Of a stretch of 64,000 nucleotides of DNA, positions 17,568-27,023 are shown piece after piece (positions within the stretch are counted from its first letter, which is position 1; the number at the start of each line of letters is the position of its first letter). Below the pieces are notes generated by a model, which saw nothing but the letters and a program-made list of their open reading frames with translations, did no database searches and was not told where the DNA came from. This DNA comes from Sphingopyxis sp. JAI128 (lineage in GTDB: Bacteria; Pseudomonadota; Alphaproteobacteria; Sphingomonadales; Sphingomonadaceae). The position numbers and the translations under genes are program-made. The stretch covers positions 186,001 to 250,000 of the forward strand of contig NZ_JACHDA010000004.1 in NCBI RefSeq assembly GCF_014207235.1, in the 5' to 3' direction.

Positions 17568-18128
17568 CTAGAGCGGGCCCCGACCCTGCACGTGCCGCGC
17601 GGCGGCGCTGGTGTCGGCTTTGAGGATGAGGGGGAGGCCGGCGGCGAGCAGGACGACCTCGTCGGCGATCGCCGCAACCGACTGGTTGAGCCGCCCGGCG
17701 GCGTCGCCAAAGCGCCGTGCCAGCGCATTACCGGGCACGCCCCCCATGCCGACTTCGTTGGATACGAGGATGATCACGCCTTGGAAACGGCGGATCGCGT
17801 CGCATAATTCCTCGCCCGCGCGAGCGAGGTCGGCGTCGGCAAGCAGCAGGTTCGACAGCCACAGCGTCAGGCAGTCGACAAGGATCACGGCGCCGTCGCC
17901 GTTCAACGCGTCGATGGCGCCCGACAGGTCGTGCGGGGCTTCGACCGTGCGCCAGCGCGCGTCGCGGTCGGCGCGGTGCCGCGCGATTCGGTCCTTCATC
18001 TCGTCGTCGAACGCTTCGGCTGTCGCGACGAAGACCGGGAGGTCCCCTGCCATTTCGGCGCGCGTCTGCGCATAGCGGCTCTTGCCCGACCGCGCGCCGC
18101 CGATGACGAACAGCGACGACCCGCTCAA
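17568..18128 (-). CDS. cobU: Adenosylcobinamide kinase / phosphate guanylyltransferase
   Basis: 186 residues (CobU, called CobP in the aerobic pathway). It phosphorylates adenosylcobinamide and transfers GMP to form AdoCbi-GDP. P-loop GGARSGKS at residues 10-17; the guanylylated His candidate is H51 in [20 protein letters not shown] and [11 protein letters not shown] are family-specific. The start codon is TTG (18128-18126), overlapping the cobQ stop as TTGA, consistent with translational coupling. Last gene of the B12 operon. Confidence 0.95.
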   Translation of the reverse strand: MSGSSLFVIGGARSGKSRYAQTRAEMAGDLPVFVATAEAFDDEMKDRIARHRADRDARWRTVEAPHDLSGAIDALNGDGAVILVDCLTLWLSNLLLADADLARAGEELCDAIRRFQGVIILVSNEVGMGGVPGNALARRFGDAAGRLNQSVAAIADEVVLLAAGLPLILKADTSAAARHVQGRGPL

Positions 18129-19582
18129 GCGCCGACCCCTGCAATGCGCAGTAGCGCACCCAAATCGGCGTGGGCGGAAAATTCCGCCGCGATTTCGTCG
18201 AGCGCGGCATCGACATCGGCGGCATAGTCCCGCCCGCCGCCCGCGACTCCGATCCGTGCGAGCAGCGCGCGGCGCAGACGGGCGGACGCGAACAGGCCGT
18301 GGAGATAAGTTCCCATGACGTTGCCGTCGCGATTCACCGCGCCGTCGCTGCGGCCATCGTCGAGCAGCGCGAATGGTCGCGCCGCGGCACCGCCGCCGGT
18401 TTCGCCCATATGCATTTCATATCCCTCCACCGCGGCACCCAACGCCCTGCCGCGCACAGGCCGAAGGACTTTCGCCGGCGAGAGCGTCGTTTCGACGTCG
18501 AGCAGCCCAAGCCCCTCGACTTCGGCGGCCGCGCCCTCGATGCCCAGCGGGTCGGCGATCCGCCGCCCCAGCATCTGATATCCCCCGCACAGCCCGACGA
18601 TGATGCTGCCGCGCCGGTGATGCGCCCTGATGTCGATATCCCACCCCTCGGCGCGCAGCGCGGCCAAGTCGGCGATCGTCGCCTTGGATCCGGGGAGGAT
18701 GATCATCGCGGCCTCGGCGGGGATCGGCCGGCCGGGCGGCACCATCACGACCTCGACCCCCGGTTCGAGCTTCAGCGGGTCGAGGTCGTCGAAATTGGAA
18801 ATGCGCGGCAGGATCGGGCAAGCTATGATCCGGCGGCCCTCGCGCGGGTCGGCGGGACGCTCGAGGATCACCGCATCCTCGCTCGGCAAACGCGCCGCGG
18901 CGCGCAGCCACGGTATGACGCCGAGCCCCCGCCAGCCGGTCCGCTGCTCGATCGCACGATAGCCGTCGTCGAACAGCGCCGGGTCGCCGCGGAACTTGTT
19001 GATCAGAAAGCCGCGGACCATCGCCGCATCTTGCGGATCGATCACCGCGCGCGTGCCGACGATCGACGCGATTACCCCGCCGCGGTCGATATCGCCGATC
19101 AGCACGACGGGCACATGGGCGGCGCGCGCGAAGCCCATGTTCGCGATATCGCCCATGCGCAGATTGATCTCGGCGGGCGATCCCGCGCCCTCGACGATCA
19201 CGATGTCGCACTGGCTGCGCAGCCGATGATAGCTTTGGAGCACCTCGTTTATCAGCGCGCCGCGCGCTTCGCGGAAATTGCCGCTGCCCAGCGTGCCGCG
19301 CACGCGGCCATGAACAATCAACTGCGACGTGCGGTCGGCCTGCGGCTTCAGCAGCACCGGGTTCATGTCGCTGTGCGGTTCGGCGCGGCACGCGATAGCC
19401 TGCAATGCCTGCGCGCGCCCGATCTCGCCGCCGTCGGCGGTGACCGCCGCATTGTTCGACATATTCTGCGGCTTGAAGGGAAGGACCGTGAGCCCGCGCT
19501 GAGCCAGCGCGCGGCAAAGCGCGGCGACAAGCACCGACTTGCCGACATCGGAGCCGGTGCCTTGCAGCATCAGCGCAGCCAT
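18125..19582 (-). CDS. cobQ: Cobyric acid synthase
   Basis: 485 residues. Amidates adenosylcobyrinic acid a,c-diamide at four side chains using glutamine and ATP. The N-terminal dethiobiotin-synthetase-like domain starts [23 protein letters not shown] (P-loop variant) with [11 protein letters not shown]; the C-terminal glutaminase domain has the nucleophile Cys in [10 protein letters not shown] and a late GTYLHGLF His. Start chosen at [10 protein letters not shown] (19582); a longer reading would add 36 Arg-rich residues overlapping cbiB. It overlaps the cbiB end by 13 bases. Confidence 0.95.
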   Translation of the reverse strand: MAALMLQGTGSDVGKSVLVAALCRALAQRGLTVLPFKPQNMSNNAAVTADGGEIGRAQALQAIACRAEPHSDMNPVLLKPQADRTSQLIVHGRVRGTLGSGNFREARGALINEVLQSYHRLRSQCDIVIVEGAGSPAEINLRMGDIANMGFARAAHVPVVLIGDIDRGGVIASIVGTRAVIDPQDAAMVRGFLINKFRGDPALFDDGYRAIEQRTGWRGLGVIPWLRAAARLPSEDAVILERPADPREGRRIIACPILPRISNFDDLDPLKLEPGVEVVMVPPGRPIPAEAAMIILPGSKATIADLAALRAEGWDIDIRAHHRRGSIIVGLCGGYQMLGRRIADPLGIEGAAAEVEGLGLLDVETTLSPAKVLRPVRGRALGAAVEGYEMHMGETGGGAAARPFALLDDGRSDGAVNRDGNVMGTYLHGLFASARLRRALLARIGVAGGGRDYAADVDAALDEIAAEFSAHADLGALLRIAGVGA

Positions 19583-20508
19583 ACCGCACCTCCCGCGACC
19601 AGCCACAGCATCAGGCACGCGCGGCGATAGACGGCGAGCGCGCGGTCGATTTCTTCCCCGCCCGCTTCGCCTGTCCCGTCGCCGATCCATGATTTGTCGT
19701 GCATCACCCCGTCATAGGCGATCGGCCCCGCGAGCCGAAGCCCCAGCACGCCGGCCATCGCTGCTTCGGGCCAGCCGGCGTTGGGCGAGGCGTGTTTGCG
19801 CGCGTCGCGCCACAGGATGCGCCATCCGCCGCCGCCCGCGACGCAGATCAGCACGCCCGCCAGCCGCGCCGGAATCCAGTTCGCAAGATCGTCGAACCGC
19901 GCCGCCGCCCAGCCGAACGCGCGCCAGCGCGCCTCACGGTGGCCGATCAGGCTGTCGGCGGTGTTCACTGCCTTATACGCCCATATGCCCGGCAGCCCGA
20001 GCAGCAGCAGCCAGAAAAGGGGCGCGGCGACGCCGTCGCAAAAGCTTTCGGCAAGGCTTTCGATCGCGGCGCGCGCGACGCCGTTTTCGTCGAGTTCGGC
20101 GGTATCGCGGCCGACGATCATCGCGACCGCATCGCGTGCGCCCGCGAGGTCGCCCGCGTCGGACCGCTCGCCGACCGCGCGGACATGATCGAACAGGCTG
20201 CGCTGCGCGAGCGCCGGCCAGGCGAGGATCGCGACGCCGATCCACGTCCAATCGCGGAGGGTCGCAAGGAGCAGGTGTTGGATCGCGATGCCGAGGCCGC
20301 CCGCCACGAATAGCAGGATAAGCAGCGTCAATATGCCCAGCGCGCGGCGCGTTGCGAAGCCATATCTCGCCCGGTTCCACCGCGCCTCGCAGCCGGCGAC
20401 GATCCGCGCGAAAAGTCCGACCGGGTGGCCGATGCGGCGATAGAACGCATCCGGCCAGCCGAACGCCGCGTCGAGCGCGAGCGCGGTGAGCGCGACGGGC
20501 TCAGCCAT
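19570..20508 (-). CDS. cbiB: Adenosylcobinamide-phosphate synthase
   Basis: 312-residue integral membrane protein (CbiB, also called CobD in the aerobic nomenclature) that joins cobyric acid to aminopropanol or its phosphate. Family features: start [22 protein letters not shown], then [34 protein letters not shown] and [15 protein letters not shown]. Several membrane helices are evident (about residues 55-80, 150-170, 215-235, 290-310). Start MAEPVAL overlaps the cobC stop by 8 bases. Confidence 0.93.
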   Translation of the reverse strand: MAEPVALTALALDAAFGWPDAFYRRIGHPVGLFARIVAGCEARWNRARYGFATRRALGILTLLILLFVAGGLGIAIQHLLLATLRDWTWIGVAILAWPALAQRSLFDHVRAVGERSDAGDLAGARDAVAMIVGRDTAELDENGVARAAIESLAESFCDGVAAPLFWLLLLGLPGIWAYKAVNTADSLIGHREARWRAFGWAAARFDDLANWIPARLAGVLICVAGGGGWRILWRDARKHASPNAGWPEAAMAGVLGLRLAGPIAYDGVMHDKSWIGDGTGEAGGEEIDRALAVYRRACLMLWLVAGGAVWLR

Positions 20509-21469
20509 GGCCCAGCGCCGCGTCGAGCCGCGCCAGCGCGGCGGCGTCGGCGGGCAGCCCGAGGCGCAACCAGCGCGGCTGATCTTCAAAGGGGCGGGCG
20601 AGGATCCCGCGCCGGGCAAGCCGCTCGAACAAGGCCCGGCCATCATCGGTTTCGATCAGGCGAAACAGCGGGCACGCGCCCGACGCGCGATAGCCGTGCC
20701 GCGCCAGCACGGCATCGAGCGCGGCGGCGTCGCCGGGCAGGCGCCGCCGCGTCGCTTCGATCCAGCCGGCATCGGCATAGGCGGCGGTGCCGATCGCGAT
20801 CGCCGCTTCGGACAAGGGCCACGCGCCCAGCCGCTCGCGCAGCGCCGCGACCAACGCTTGCGGAGCCAGAACGAACCCGAGCCGCAACCCGGCGAGGCCG
20901 AAGAATTTGCCGAAGGATCGAAAGACGATCAGCCTTTTGCCGTCGGCGACCGACGCCGCGACGCTCAGCGCCGGATCGGTGTCGGCGAAGGCCTCGTCGA
21001 CGAGCAGCCAGCCGGTGCGATGTTCGAGCCATTCGACGACTGCATCGTGCGTCAGGGCACGTCCATCGGGATTGTTGGGATGGGCGAGGATCAGATTTCC
21101 TGTTGTATCGGGCGCTTCCGCCCAGCCGATCGCAAGGCTCCCCGACACCATCTCGCCATGCGTACGATAGCCCGGGGCGACATGGCACGCCCCGCCGCCG
21201 ATCAGCCTGCCGACAAGGCGCAACCCGATCTCGCTGCCAGGCACCGCGCAGACATGGCGCGGATCGATGGCGAAATAGTCCGCGGCGATGCGTTCGAGCC
21301 GCGCGAGATGTTCCGGGTCGGGCAGCCGCTGCCAGTCGAACGTCATTGCGGCGGCTCCGGGCCAGCGATGCGGATTGATGCCCGTCGACAGGTCGATCCA
21401 GTCGCCGTCGCCGAAATGGTGCTTTGCGGCCTCGATGCCCCCGCCGTGCCAGGTCCATGGATCGCTCAT
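20501..21469 (-). CDS. cobC: Threonine-phosphate decarboxylase (aminotransferase fold)
   Basis: 322 residues, PLP-dependent class I/II aminotransferase fold. In this context it is the CobD/CobC enzyme that makes (R)-1-amino-2-propanol phosphate for the nucleotide loop. Motifs: DLSTGINPHRWP near the N-terminus, NNPDGR, LLVDEAF with the PLP Asp, and the Schiff-base Lys in RSFGKFFGLAGLRLGF. Start MSDPWTWHGGG overlaps cobS's stop as ATGA. Naming is confusing in this pathway: CobC here is the decarboxylase, not the ribazole phosphatase. Confidence 0.9.
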   Translation of the reverse strand: MSDPWTWHGGGIEAAKHHFGDGDWIDLSTGINPHRWPGAAAMTFDWQRLPDPEHLARLERIAADYFAIDPRHVCAVPGSEIGLRLVGRLIGGGACHVAPGYRTHGEMVSGSLAIGWAEAPDTTGNLILAHPNNPDGRALTHDAVVEWLEHRTGWLLVDEAFADTDPALSVAASVADGKRLIVFRSFGKFFGLAGLRLGFVLAPQALVAALRERLGAWPLSEAAIAIGTAAYADAGWIEATRRRLPGDAAALDAVLARHGYRASGACPLFRLIETDDGRALFERLARRGILARPFEDQPRWLRLGLPADAAALARLDAALGHG

Positions 21470-22185
21470 GCCAGATGCGCCCACAGCAGCGCGGCGGCCA
21501 GCAGCAGGCTTTCGCCGATCTCGATCCCCGCGCCATGCCCGTCGCCCGAAATGCCCCCGATCCGGCGCAGCAGCCACCAGCCCCAGACAAGGAAGACCAG
21601 CGGTGCGGCGAGCAGCGACGGCGATGCCCAGGCCGCGGTAACGAGCAGGAGGGCCCATGCCGCGAAATCGACCGGGCGCACCGCATGGCGAAAGCGCGAT
21701 CCCAGCCCGGCGTGCAGATCGGGCAGCGTGCGCGACCAGATCAGCGGGCCGATCCGCGCCGCGAAGGGAACGAGCAGGGCGGTGACGAACGCATCGCGCT
21801 CAATCAGCGCGTGGAGCAGTACGAGCTTCGCGATCAGTTGCAAGCCGATCGTCACCACGGCGAAGCTGCCGGAATGGGGATCGCCGAGCGCGGCGAGCAA
21901 TTTTTTGCGGTCCTTGTGCGCCGCGCCGCTCGCATCGGCGATGTCGCCGAGCCCGTCGAGGTGCAGCGCGCCCGTGACCGCGACCCAGATAATCAGCGCG
22001 GCGAGCGCGCCCGTCCATGGGTCGATCCGTGCGCCCGCCCAGCCCGCACCCGCGACGAGCACGCCGACGATCAGCCCGACTGCCGGGAACCAGCGCATCG
22101 ACGCGGCGAACTCGTCGCCCGATACCGTGATGCGCGGCGTCGGCAGCCGCGTCAGGAACTGGATCGCCACGATCAGTCCCTTCAT
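21466..22185 (-). CDS. cobS: Adenosylcobinamide-GDP ribazoletransferase
   Basis: 239-residue polytopic membrane protein (CobS/CobV) catalysing the last joining of AdoCbi-GDP with alpha-ribazole (phosphate). Family motifs: FLTRLPTPRI at the N-terminus and HLDGLGDIADASGA with the metal-binding acidic residues, then a GDPHSGSFAV stretch. Five to seven helices. It overlaps both neighbours by four bases (ATGA), a typical coupled operon. Confidence 0.95.
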   Translation of the reverse strand: MKGLIVAIQFLTRLPTPRITVSGDEFAASMRWFPAVGLIVGVLVAGAGWAGARIDPWTGALAALIIWVAVTGALHLDGLGDIADASGAAHKDRKKLLAALGDPHSGSFAVVTIGLQLIAKLVLLHALIERDAFVTALLVPFAARIGPLIWSRTLPDLHAGLGSRFRHAVRPVDFAAWALLLVTAAWASPSLLAAPLVFLVWGWWLLRRIGGISGDGHGAGIEIGESLLLAAALLWAHLA

Positions 22186-22751
22186 GCGCAAAGCCTCGCG
22201 ATTTGAGCGCTCGGCCGTTCGCCGGGCCAGACGTTGAGCGAGAGCAGCGACGCATAGGGCAGGTCGAACGCCCAAGTCTGGCGCTGCTCGAATCCGCACA
22301 GGATATGCAAAGCCGCGCGCATCGCGCCGCCATGGGTGACGACCAGCGTCGGCACGGGCGCGAGATCGGCGATGGCGGCAGAAACGCGCGAAACGAGCGC
22401 CGACCAGCACTCGCCGCCGGGCGGCGGATTGGCGTCAGGGTCGTCCCAGAAACGGCCCAGCGCCTCGCGGTCGATCATGCGCGCAGTCCGGCCATCCCAG
22501 TCGCCGAAATCGAGTTCGCGCCAGCGCGGGTCGATCGCGAGCGACAGCCCGGCGGCCCGCCCGATCTTCTCGCCCGCCGCGCGGCAGCGCCGCAGGTCCG
22601 AAGCGATCAGGCTTTCGAAATCGAGGCTTTCCGCCTGCGCTGCGCACCCCGCAATTCCTTCGCACGTCGGCGCACCGTCGGTTCGCCCCATCAGCAGGCC
22701 GGGCATCGCGGGCGCGCCGTGGCGCAGCAGGTGGAGCGCGAAGCCGGTCAC
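22182..22751 (-). CDS. Histidine phosphatase, probable alpha-ribazole phosphatase
   Basis: 189 residues, phosphoglycerate-mutase superfamily. The phosphohistidine motif LLRHG has catalytic H11, the second His is in VVTHGGAMRA, and acidic WRELDFGDWDG matches the ribazole phosphatase group. In the B12 operon it most likely dephosphorylates alpha-ribazole-5'-phosphate or cobalamin-5'-phosphate. Start is GTG at 22751, overlapping the cobT stop as GTGA. A broader histidine phosphatase role is possible. Confidence 0.85.
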   Translation of the reverse strand: MTGFALHLLRHGAPAMPGLLMGRTDGAPTCEGIAGCAAQAESLDFESLIASDLRRCRAAGEKIGRAAGLSLAIDPRWRELDFGDWDGRTARMIDREALGRFWDDPDANPPPGGECWSALVSRVSAAIADLAPVPTLVVTHGGAMRAALHILCGFEQRQTWAFDLPYASLLSLNVWPGERPSAQIARLCA

Positions 22752-23764
22752 AGCGATGCCGACACCGCGGCCTCGGCAAAGGTCGCCATCCGCTCGTGCG
22801 CGGCGAGCGCGCTGCGCACGATATTCGCCGCGACCGCCGCGCCGCTGCCTTCGCCCAGCCGCATGTCGAGCGCCAGCAAGGGGTCGAGCCCGAGCAGGGC
22901 GAGCAGGCGTCGATGTCCCGGTTCGGCCGAACAATGGCCCGCGATGCAATGTGCCGTGATCGCGGGATTTTCCGCCGCGAGCGGGGCGATGGCCGAGGTG
23001 CAGATGAAGCCGTCGAGCAGCACCGGCACGCGCAGCTGGCGCGCGCAGAGGACTGCGCCCGCCAGCCCTGCGATCTCGCGACCGCCGACGCGGCGCAGCG
23101 TTTCGAACGCCGACCGCGGTGCACCGGCGTGGCAGGCAAGCGCGCGTTCGATCACGGCGACCTTGCGCCCGACGCCGTGCCCATCGACGCCGGTCCCTGG
23201 ACCGACCCACGCGGCCGCGTCGCCACCGAAGCTGCGCGCGCAGAGCGCGGCGGCGGCGGTCGAATTGCCGATGCCCATCTCGCCGAGCACGAGCAGGTCG
23301 AGATCGGGCTCGACCACCGCCGCGCCGCGGTTCAGCGCGTCGAGACATTCGGCTTCGGTCATCGCCGGTGCGGCGGTGAAATCGGCGGTCGGCCGGTCGA
23401 GGTCGAGCGCGACGACCGCCAGCTCGAGCCCCGCCGCCTCCGACAGCGCGTTGATCGCTGCGCCCCCGCTCTCGAAATTGGCGACCATCTGTGCGGTCAC
23501 GCTCGGCGGAAAGGCGCTCACGCCGTGGACGGCGATGCCGTGATTGCCTGCGAAGATGGCGGCGCGCGCGCGGTCGATGTGTGGCCGCGCGCGGCCCTGC
23601 CAGCCGGCAAAAAAGATCGCGAGATCTTCGAGCCGGCCCAGCGACCCCGCCGGCTTGGTGAGTTTGGCCTGCCGCACCCGCGCGTCGGCGACGGCACCGG
23701 CGTCGGGTTCGCGAAGGTCGGCGAGTGCGGCCTCGAAGGCGGCGATCGAGGAAAAGCTGGTCAT
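22748..23764 (-). CDS. cobT: Nicotinate-nucleotide:DMB phosphoribosyltransferase
   Basis: 338 residues. Activates the lower-ligand base 5,6-dimethylbenzimidazole to alpha-ribazole phosphate. Clear family motifs: KPAGSLGRLEDLA, FAGNHGIAVHGVSAFP, LGEMGIGNSTAAAAL, and the catalytic Glu region DMRLGEGSGAA near the C-terminus. Length is typical. Start overlaps the DUF1636 stop as ATGA. Confidence 0.95.
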   Translation of the reverse strand: MTSFSSIAAFEAALADLREPDAGAVADARVRQAKLTKPAGSLGRLEDLAIFFAGWQGRARPHIDRARAAIFAGNHGIAVHGVSAFPPSVTAQMVANFESGGAAINALSEAAGLELAVVALDLDRPTADFTAAPAMTEAECLDALNRGAAVVEPDLDLLVLGEMGIGNSTAAAALCARSFGGDAAAWVGPGTGVDGHGVGRKVAVIERALACHAGAPRSAFETLRRVGGREIAGLAGAVLCARQLRVPVLLDGFICTSAIAPLAAENPAITAHCIAGHCSAEPGHRRLLALLGLDPLLALDMRLGEGSGAAVAANIVRSALAAHERMATFAEAAVSASL

Positions 23765-24168
23765 TCGGCGACAAATCCTGGCGGCGGGGTGCGAGCGATG
23801 AAATGGCCCTTGATGCCCTCGGGCCACAGCGAATAGGCGACGCGGCCGTGCGGACTCGCCGCATAATGGACCGCATAGTCGAGGATCGCGCGCGCCGATT
23901 CCGCGTCGCCGCGAAAGCGGCCGAGCACATAGCCGATCTTGTCCGGCGCGCGCAGGTGGACGGTGCAATGATCCTGGCAGGCGAAGAGGCACGCCATCTC
24001 CTGCACCGCAATCCCGGCGTAGCGCGGCTCGGCATCCTTGAGCCGTTTCAGCTCGGCGACGAGCTGCGCGCCGCCGCGCAGGCCCGCCGCGTCGACCTGC
24101 GCCTCGCGGCTGTGGCGGCAGCTGTTGCACACCACGACTGCGGGACCAGGATCGACGCGCGTCAGCAT
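23761..24168 (-). CDS. DUF1636 Cys-rich metal-binding protein
   Basis: 135 residues. Five cysteines: C14 and C17 (VCNSC), then C60, C64 and C68 (CLFACQDHC). The CX3C pair following an early Cys pair is like the thioredoxin-fold [2Fe-2S] ferredoxins, a comparison rather than an assignment. DUF1636 has no established function but recurs in B12 gene clusters. Located between a membrane protein and cobT under the riboswitch, so a role in cobalt handling or reduction is plausible. Start shares one base with the upstream stop (TGATG). Confidence 0.75.
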   Translation of the reverse strand: MLTRVDPGPAVVVCNSCRHSREAQVDAAGLRGGAQLVAELKRLKDAEPRYAGIAVQEMACLFACQDHCTVHLRAPDKIGYVLGRFRGDAESARAILDYAVHYAASPHGRVAYSLWPEGIKGHFIARTPPPGFVAE

Positions 24169-24710
24169 CAGACGGTAGCTGCTTGCGGCGGAGCGGGAAC
24201 GCCCGCCGCGACGAAGGCGCGATAGAGGGCGTAAAGCCCGATCAGGATCGCGGCGTTCCGCACGAACTGCTCGGCGAGCAGGTCGGGCGCCATCGCGGTG
24301 TGCAGCCCGCCGAGGACGAGCGCCCAGCCGAGGATGATCGCCTTGAACGCGGTAAATCCCGCCGCATAGGCGAGGCTGAGCCGCGCCGCGACCGATCGGT
24401 ATCGGAGTGCGCCGAGCGCGGCATAGCTCGCGAGCGCCGATCCGACCGCCGCGGTTCCGAGCCCCGCCGCCCAGCCGAGCGTGCTGCCGTCGCGCGGATA
24501 GCCGAGCAGGAGGAAGCCGACGAGCTGGCTGACCGTCCAGGCGAGCAGCATCAGCGCCAGCCCGTCGCGGCGGCGCAAATGCACCGCCGCGAGCGCCGCG
24601 AGCGAGGGGAAGGGCGTCGCGCAGCCGAGCGCGAGCGTCGTCACGCTGCTCGCCGCGGTGAGCAGCGCGACCCACAGCCCCGATCTGCTCCGGTTCGACA
24701 AAGCCGCCAT
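24168..24710 (-). CDS. Integral membrane protein in B12 operon, putative transporter
   Basis: 180 residues, five or six predicted helices (about residues 11-32, 50-70, 78-100, 112-135, 150-170). No conserved motif that I can name. Size and topology resemble the substrate-binding S components of ECF transporters or small cobalt permeases; no ATPase or T component is nearby. Being second gene behind btuB under the riboswitch argues for inner-membrane uptake of cobalt, a corrinoid or the lower ligand. Overlaps btuB's stop as TGATG. Confidence 0.6.
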   Translation of the reverse strand: MAALSNRSRSGLWVALLTAASSVTTLALGCATPFPSLAALAAVHLRRRDGLALMLLAWTVSQLVGFLLLGYPRDGSTLGWAAGLGTAAVGSALASYAALGALRYRSVAARLSLAYAAGFTAFKAIILGWALVLGGLHTAMAPDLLAEQFVRNAAILIGLYALYRAFVAAGVPAPPQAATV

Positions 24711-26662
24711 CAGAAACGCCCCCTGATGCCGGCGTAGATGCTGCGGCCGAGCGCGCCGTAACGATAGGCGGTCATATACTCCTCGTCGAAGATATTCTCG
24801 GCGCGCGCGAACAGCGTCACCGCTTCGGACAGCGCAAATTCGGCGCGCAGGTCGACGAGCATATAATCGTCGAGCCGCTGGGCATTGCTCGCATTGTCAT
24901 AGCTTTTGCCCGACCAGCGTAGCGCGGCACCAAGTTCGAATCCGAAGCCGAAGGCATAGCTTGCCGATGCATTGGCGCTGTGGCGCGGACGCCGCGGCAG
25001 CGCGTTGCCGAAATTGGCGCTACCTTCGGAACGATCCTCGGCGACGATCCAGCTGTAATTGCCGTCCACCGTCAGCCCGCCGAGCGTCAACGCCGCGGCG
25101 CCCTCGATGCCATGCGCCTCGCTGCGCGCGACGTTGAGATAATAGCCGAAGCGCGGCACCGGCGGATTGCTGCCCGGAATGGTGCAGAGCGGGTCGTCGG
25201 GGTCGGTGCAGCTGTTGAAGATGATCTGGTTCTTCGTCGTGCGGTCGAACCAGGTCGCCCCGACAACGAGCCGATTTTCGAACAAATGCTGCTCGACCCC
25301 CGCTTCCCAGCCATGCGCTTCCTCGGGATCGAGCCCGACATTCCCATATTCGCTGAACAACTGATAGAGCCCCGGCGCCTTGAACCCCTCGCCATAGCTC
25401 GCGCGGAGCACGGTGCCGGTCGAAAGGCGCCACACGCCGCCCGCCGCAAACAAAGTCTGGCCGCCATAGCGATCGTGATCGTCGTAACGGACGCCGCCGT
25501 TGAGCGTCAGCCCCTCGATCGGCTCGACGCTGAGCTGGCCGTAAACGCTGGTAATCTCTGCCTTGCCGCGCACGAAGTCTGGAAGCGGGGTGGCGAGCGA
25601 CGCCGAAGGCGAACGGCTGCGGAAGGTCGACCGCTCATTCTCGGCCCCGAAGATCGCGGTGATGCGGTCGCTGACGTCGAAGCTGCCCTGATATTCCCAG
25701 CGCTTGTTCTTGCCGTCGGCCTCGAAGCTGCGCGGCCGCGCGCGGTCGGGGTTGAAATTGTCGCGGTTGGTGTCGGTATAGGCGTAGGCGATCCGGTTGC
25801 GGAAGCGCCCGTCGACGAGGTCGAAATTGAGCCCCGCATAGCCGACGAACTCCTTGTTGAGCCCGAAGTCGTTGCTGTCGGTGTTGAACCCGTCGAACTC
25901 GACGCGGCCGCTCGAATAATATCCGCGCACTTCGGCGCTGATATTGTCGGCAAGCGCCAGTTCGGCGCGGCCCGAGACGTTGGTATTGCGATAGCCGTCG
26001 CGCTCGGTCCCGCCGAACGCCTTGGCGTGCGACGAAATGCCGTCGGTGGTAAAGCGCTGGCCGCCGAGGCGCCAGTTCAGCGGTCCGGTGCGACCGCCGA
26101 TCGCGGCGCGCGCGCTCACCGTCTGGCGCGACCCCGCCTCGAGGTCGAAGCTGCCTTCGAGTTCCTTCGCGGGCGACGCGGTGACAATGTTGACCACGCC
26201 GCCGATCGCCTGGCTGCCCCACAGGATCGACTGCGGCCCGCGCAGCACCTCGATCCGGTCGATGTCGCCCGCGAGCAGGTTGGCGAAGTTGAAGCCGCCG
26301 CCGGTCGACGACGGATCGTTGAGCTTGACCCCGTCGATCACCGTGACCGTGTGCTCGGACTCGGCGCCGCGGATGCGCAGCGAGGTCGAGGTGCCGTAGC
26401 CGCCGTTGCGCGAAATGCTGATCCCCGGCGTGCGGAGCAGCAGTTCGGTGACGCCGATATCCTGCGCGCGGTCGATCGCCGCCTTGTCGAGCACCGCGAC
26501 CGACGACGGGATCTCGTCGAGCGTCAGCGGCGCGCGTGTTGCGGTGACGACGATGCTGTCGGCATCGGAGGCGACAGCATGCGCCGCTTCGTCGGCGGAG
26601 GCGGTGGAGGAAGCCGCGACGGCGGCGAGGCAGATCGAACTTCGGTAAATAACTTTGAACAT
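24710..26662 (-). CDS. btuB: TonB-dependent vitamin B12 receptor
   Basis: 650 residues. Signal peptide (about 1-23), TonB box region DSIVVTATRAP, plug domain with LRIRGAESEHTVTVIDGVKLND and IEVLRGPQSILWGSQAIGGVVNI, then a 22-strand-type barrel ending GIRGRF with the terminal Phe. Among TonB receptors, the plug sequence and the riboswitch upstream identify BtuB. Start at MFKVIYRSS gives a proper signal peptide; the ribosome site is weak, which fits riboswitch control of initiation. First gene of the operon that runs to 17568. Confidence 0.93.
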   Translation of the reverse strand: MFKVIYRSSICLAAVAASSTASADEAAHAVASDADSIVVTATRAPLTLDEIPSSVAVLDKAAIDRAQDIGVTELLLRTPGISISRNGGYGTSTSLRIRGAESEHTVTVIDGVKLNDPSSTGGGFNFANLLAGDIDRIEVLRGPQSILWGSQAIGGVVNIVTASPAKELEGSFDLEAGSRQTVSARAAIGGRTGPLNWRLGGQRFTTDGISSHAKAFGGTERDGYRNTNVSGRAELALADNISAEVRGYYSSGRVEFDGFNTDSNDFGLNKEFVGYAGLNFDLVDGRFRNRIAYAYTDTNRDNFNPDRARPRSFEADGKNKRWEYQGSFDVSDRITAIFGAENERSTFRSRSPSASLATPLPDFVRGKAEITSVYGQLSVEPIEGLTLNGGVRYDDHDRYGGQTLFAAGGVWRLSTGTVLRASYGEGFKAPGLYQLFSEYGNVGLDPEEAHGWEAGVEQHLFENRLVVGATWFDRTTKNQIIFNSCTDPDDPLCTIPGSNPPVPRFGYYLNVARSEAHGIEGAAALTLGGLTVDGNYSWIVAEDRSEGSANFGNALPRRPRHSANASASYAFGFGFELGAALRWSGKSYDNASNAQRLDDYMLVDLRAEFALSEAVTLFARAENIFDEEYMTAYRYGALGRSIYAGIRGRF

Positions 26663-26822
26663 TGGACAAACCCATCGACAATGCCGCCATGCGCGCGGCC
26701 GATGGCTCGTCCTTTGGGGACGCACGACATCGCCCGCGCACCTGCGCAGCCAGCTTTGTCGTCATGCGGGTTCACCCCCGTCCGCCCGGCACACCCTGTC
26801 CGCGCGAAAGACGACGGCGACG

Positions 26823-26982
26823 GGCAGGTCTCCTGGCTTGCGGGTCAGCGCCGGTCGGCCGCCTTCTCGGGACTTGGGATCCCAATGGCATATGGCCGAT
26901 GGCTCGCCGCGTACAGTTGCAGGGGCAGCCGGGGTTTTCCCGTTCCCTATTAATCCCCGTCGCCGGGGAACCTGTCGCTTGC
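26823..26982 (-). promoter_or_regulatory. Cobalamin (B12) riboswitch
   Basis: Read on the minus strand. Conserved pieces in order: a 5' GCGACAGGTTCCCCGG near 26982-26963; the B12 box GGCTGCCCCTGCAACTGTA at about 26930-26912; an AAGTCCCGAGAAGGCGG segment; and the 3' CCAGGAGACCTGCC at 26836-26823, whose GGAGACCTG pairs back with the 5' end (P1). It sits 160 bases before btuB; no ORF or clear U-tract terminator fills 26663-26822, so translational control is somewhat more likely. Together they explain the 361-base gap between btuB and the S41 gene. Confidence 0.93.
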
Positions 26983-27023
26983 CGCGGCCGATAGCCCCAT
27001 TCGGTGGCCGCGGTCAATCGCCG

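Noticed and set aside
18170-19630. A 486-codon plus-strand open frame
   Set aside because: Antisense to cobQ and within an operon that is coherent on the minus strand.
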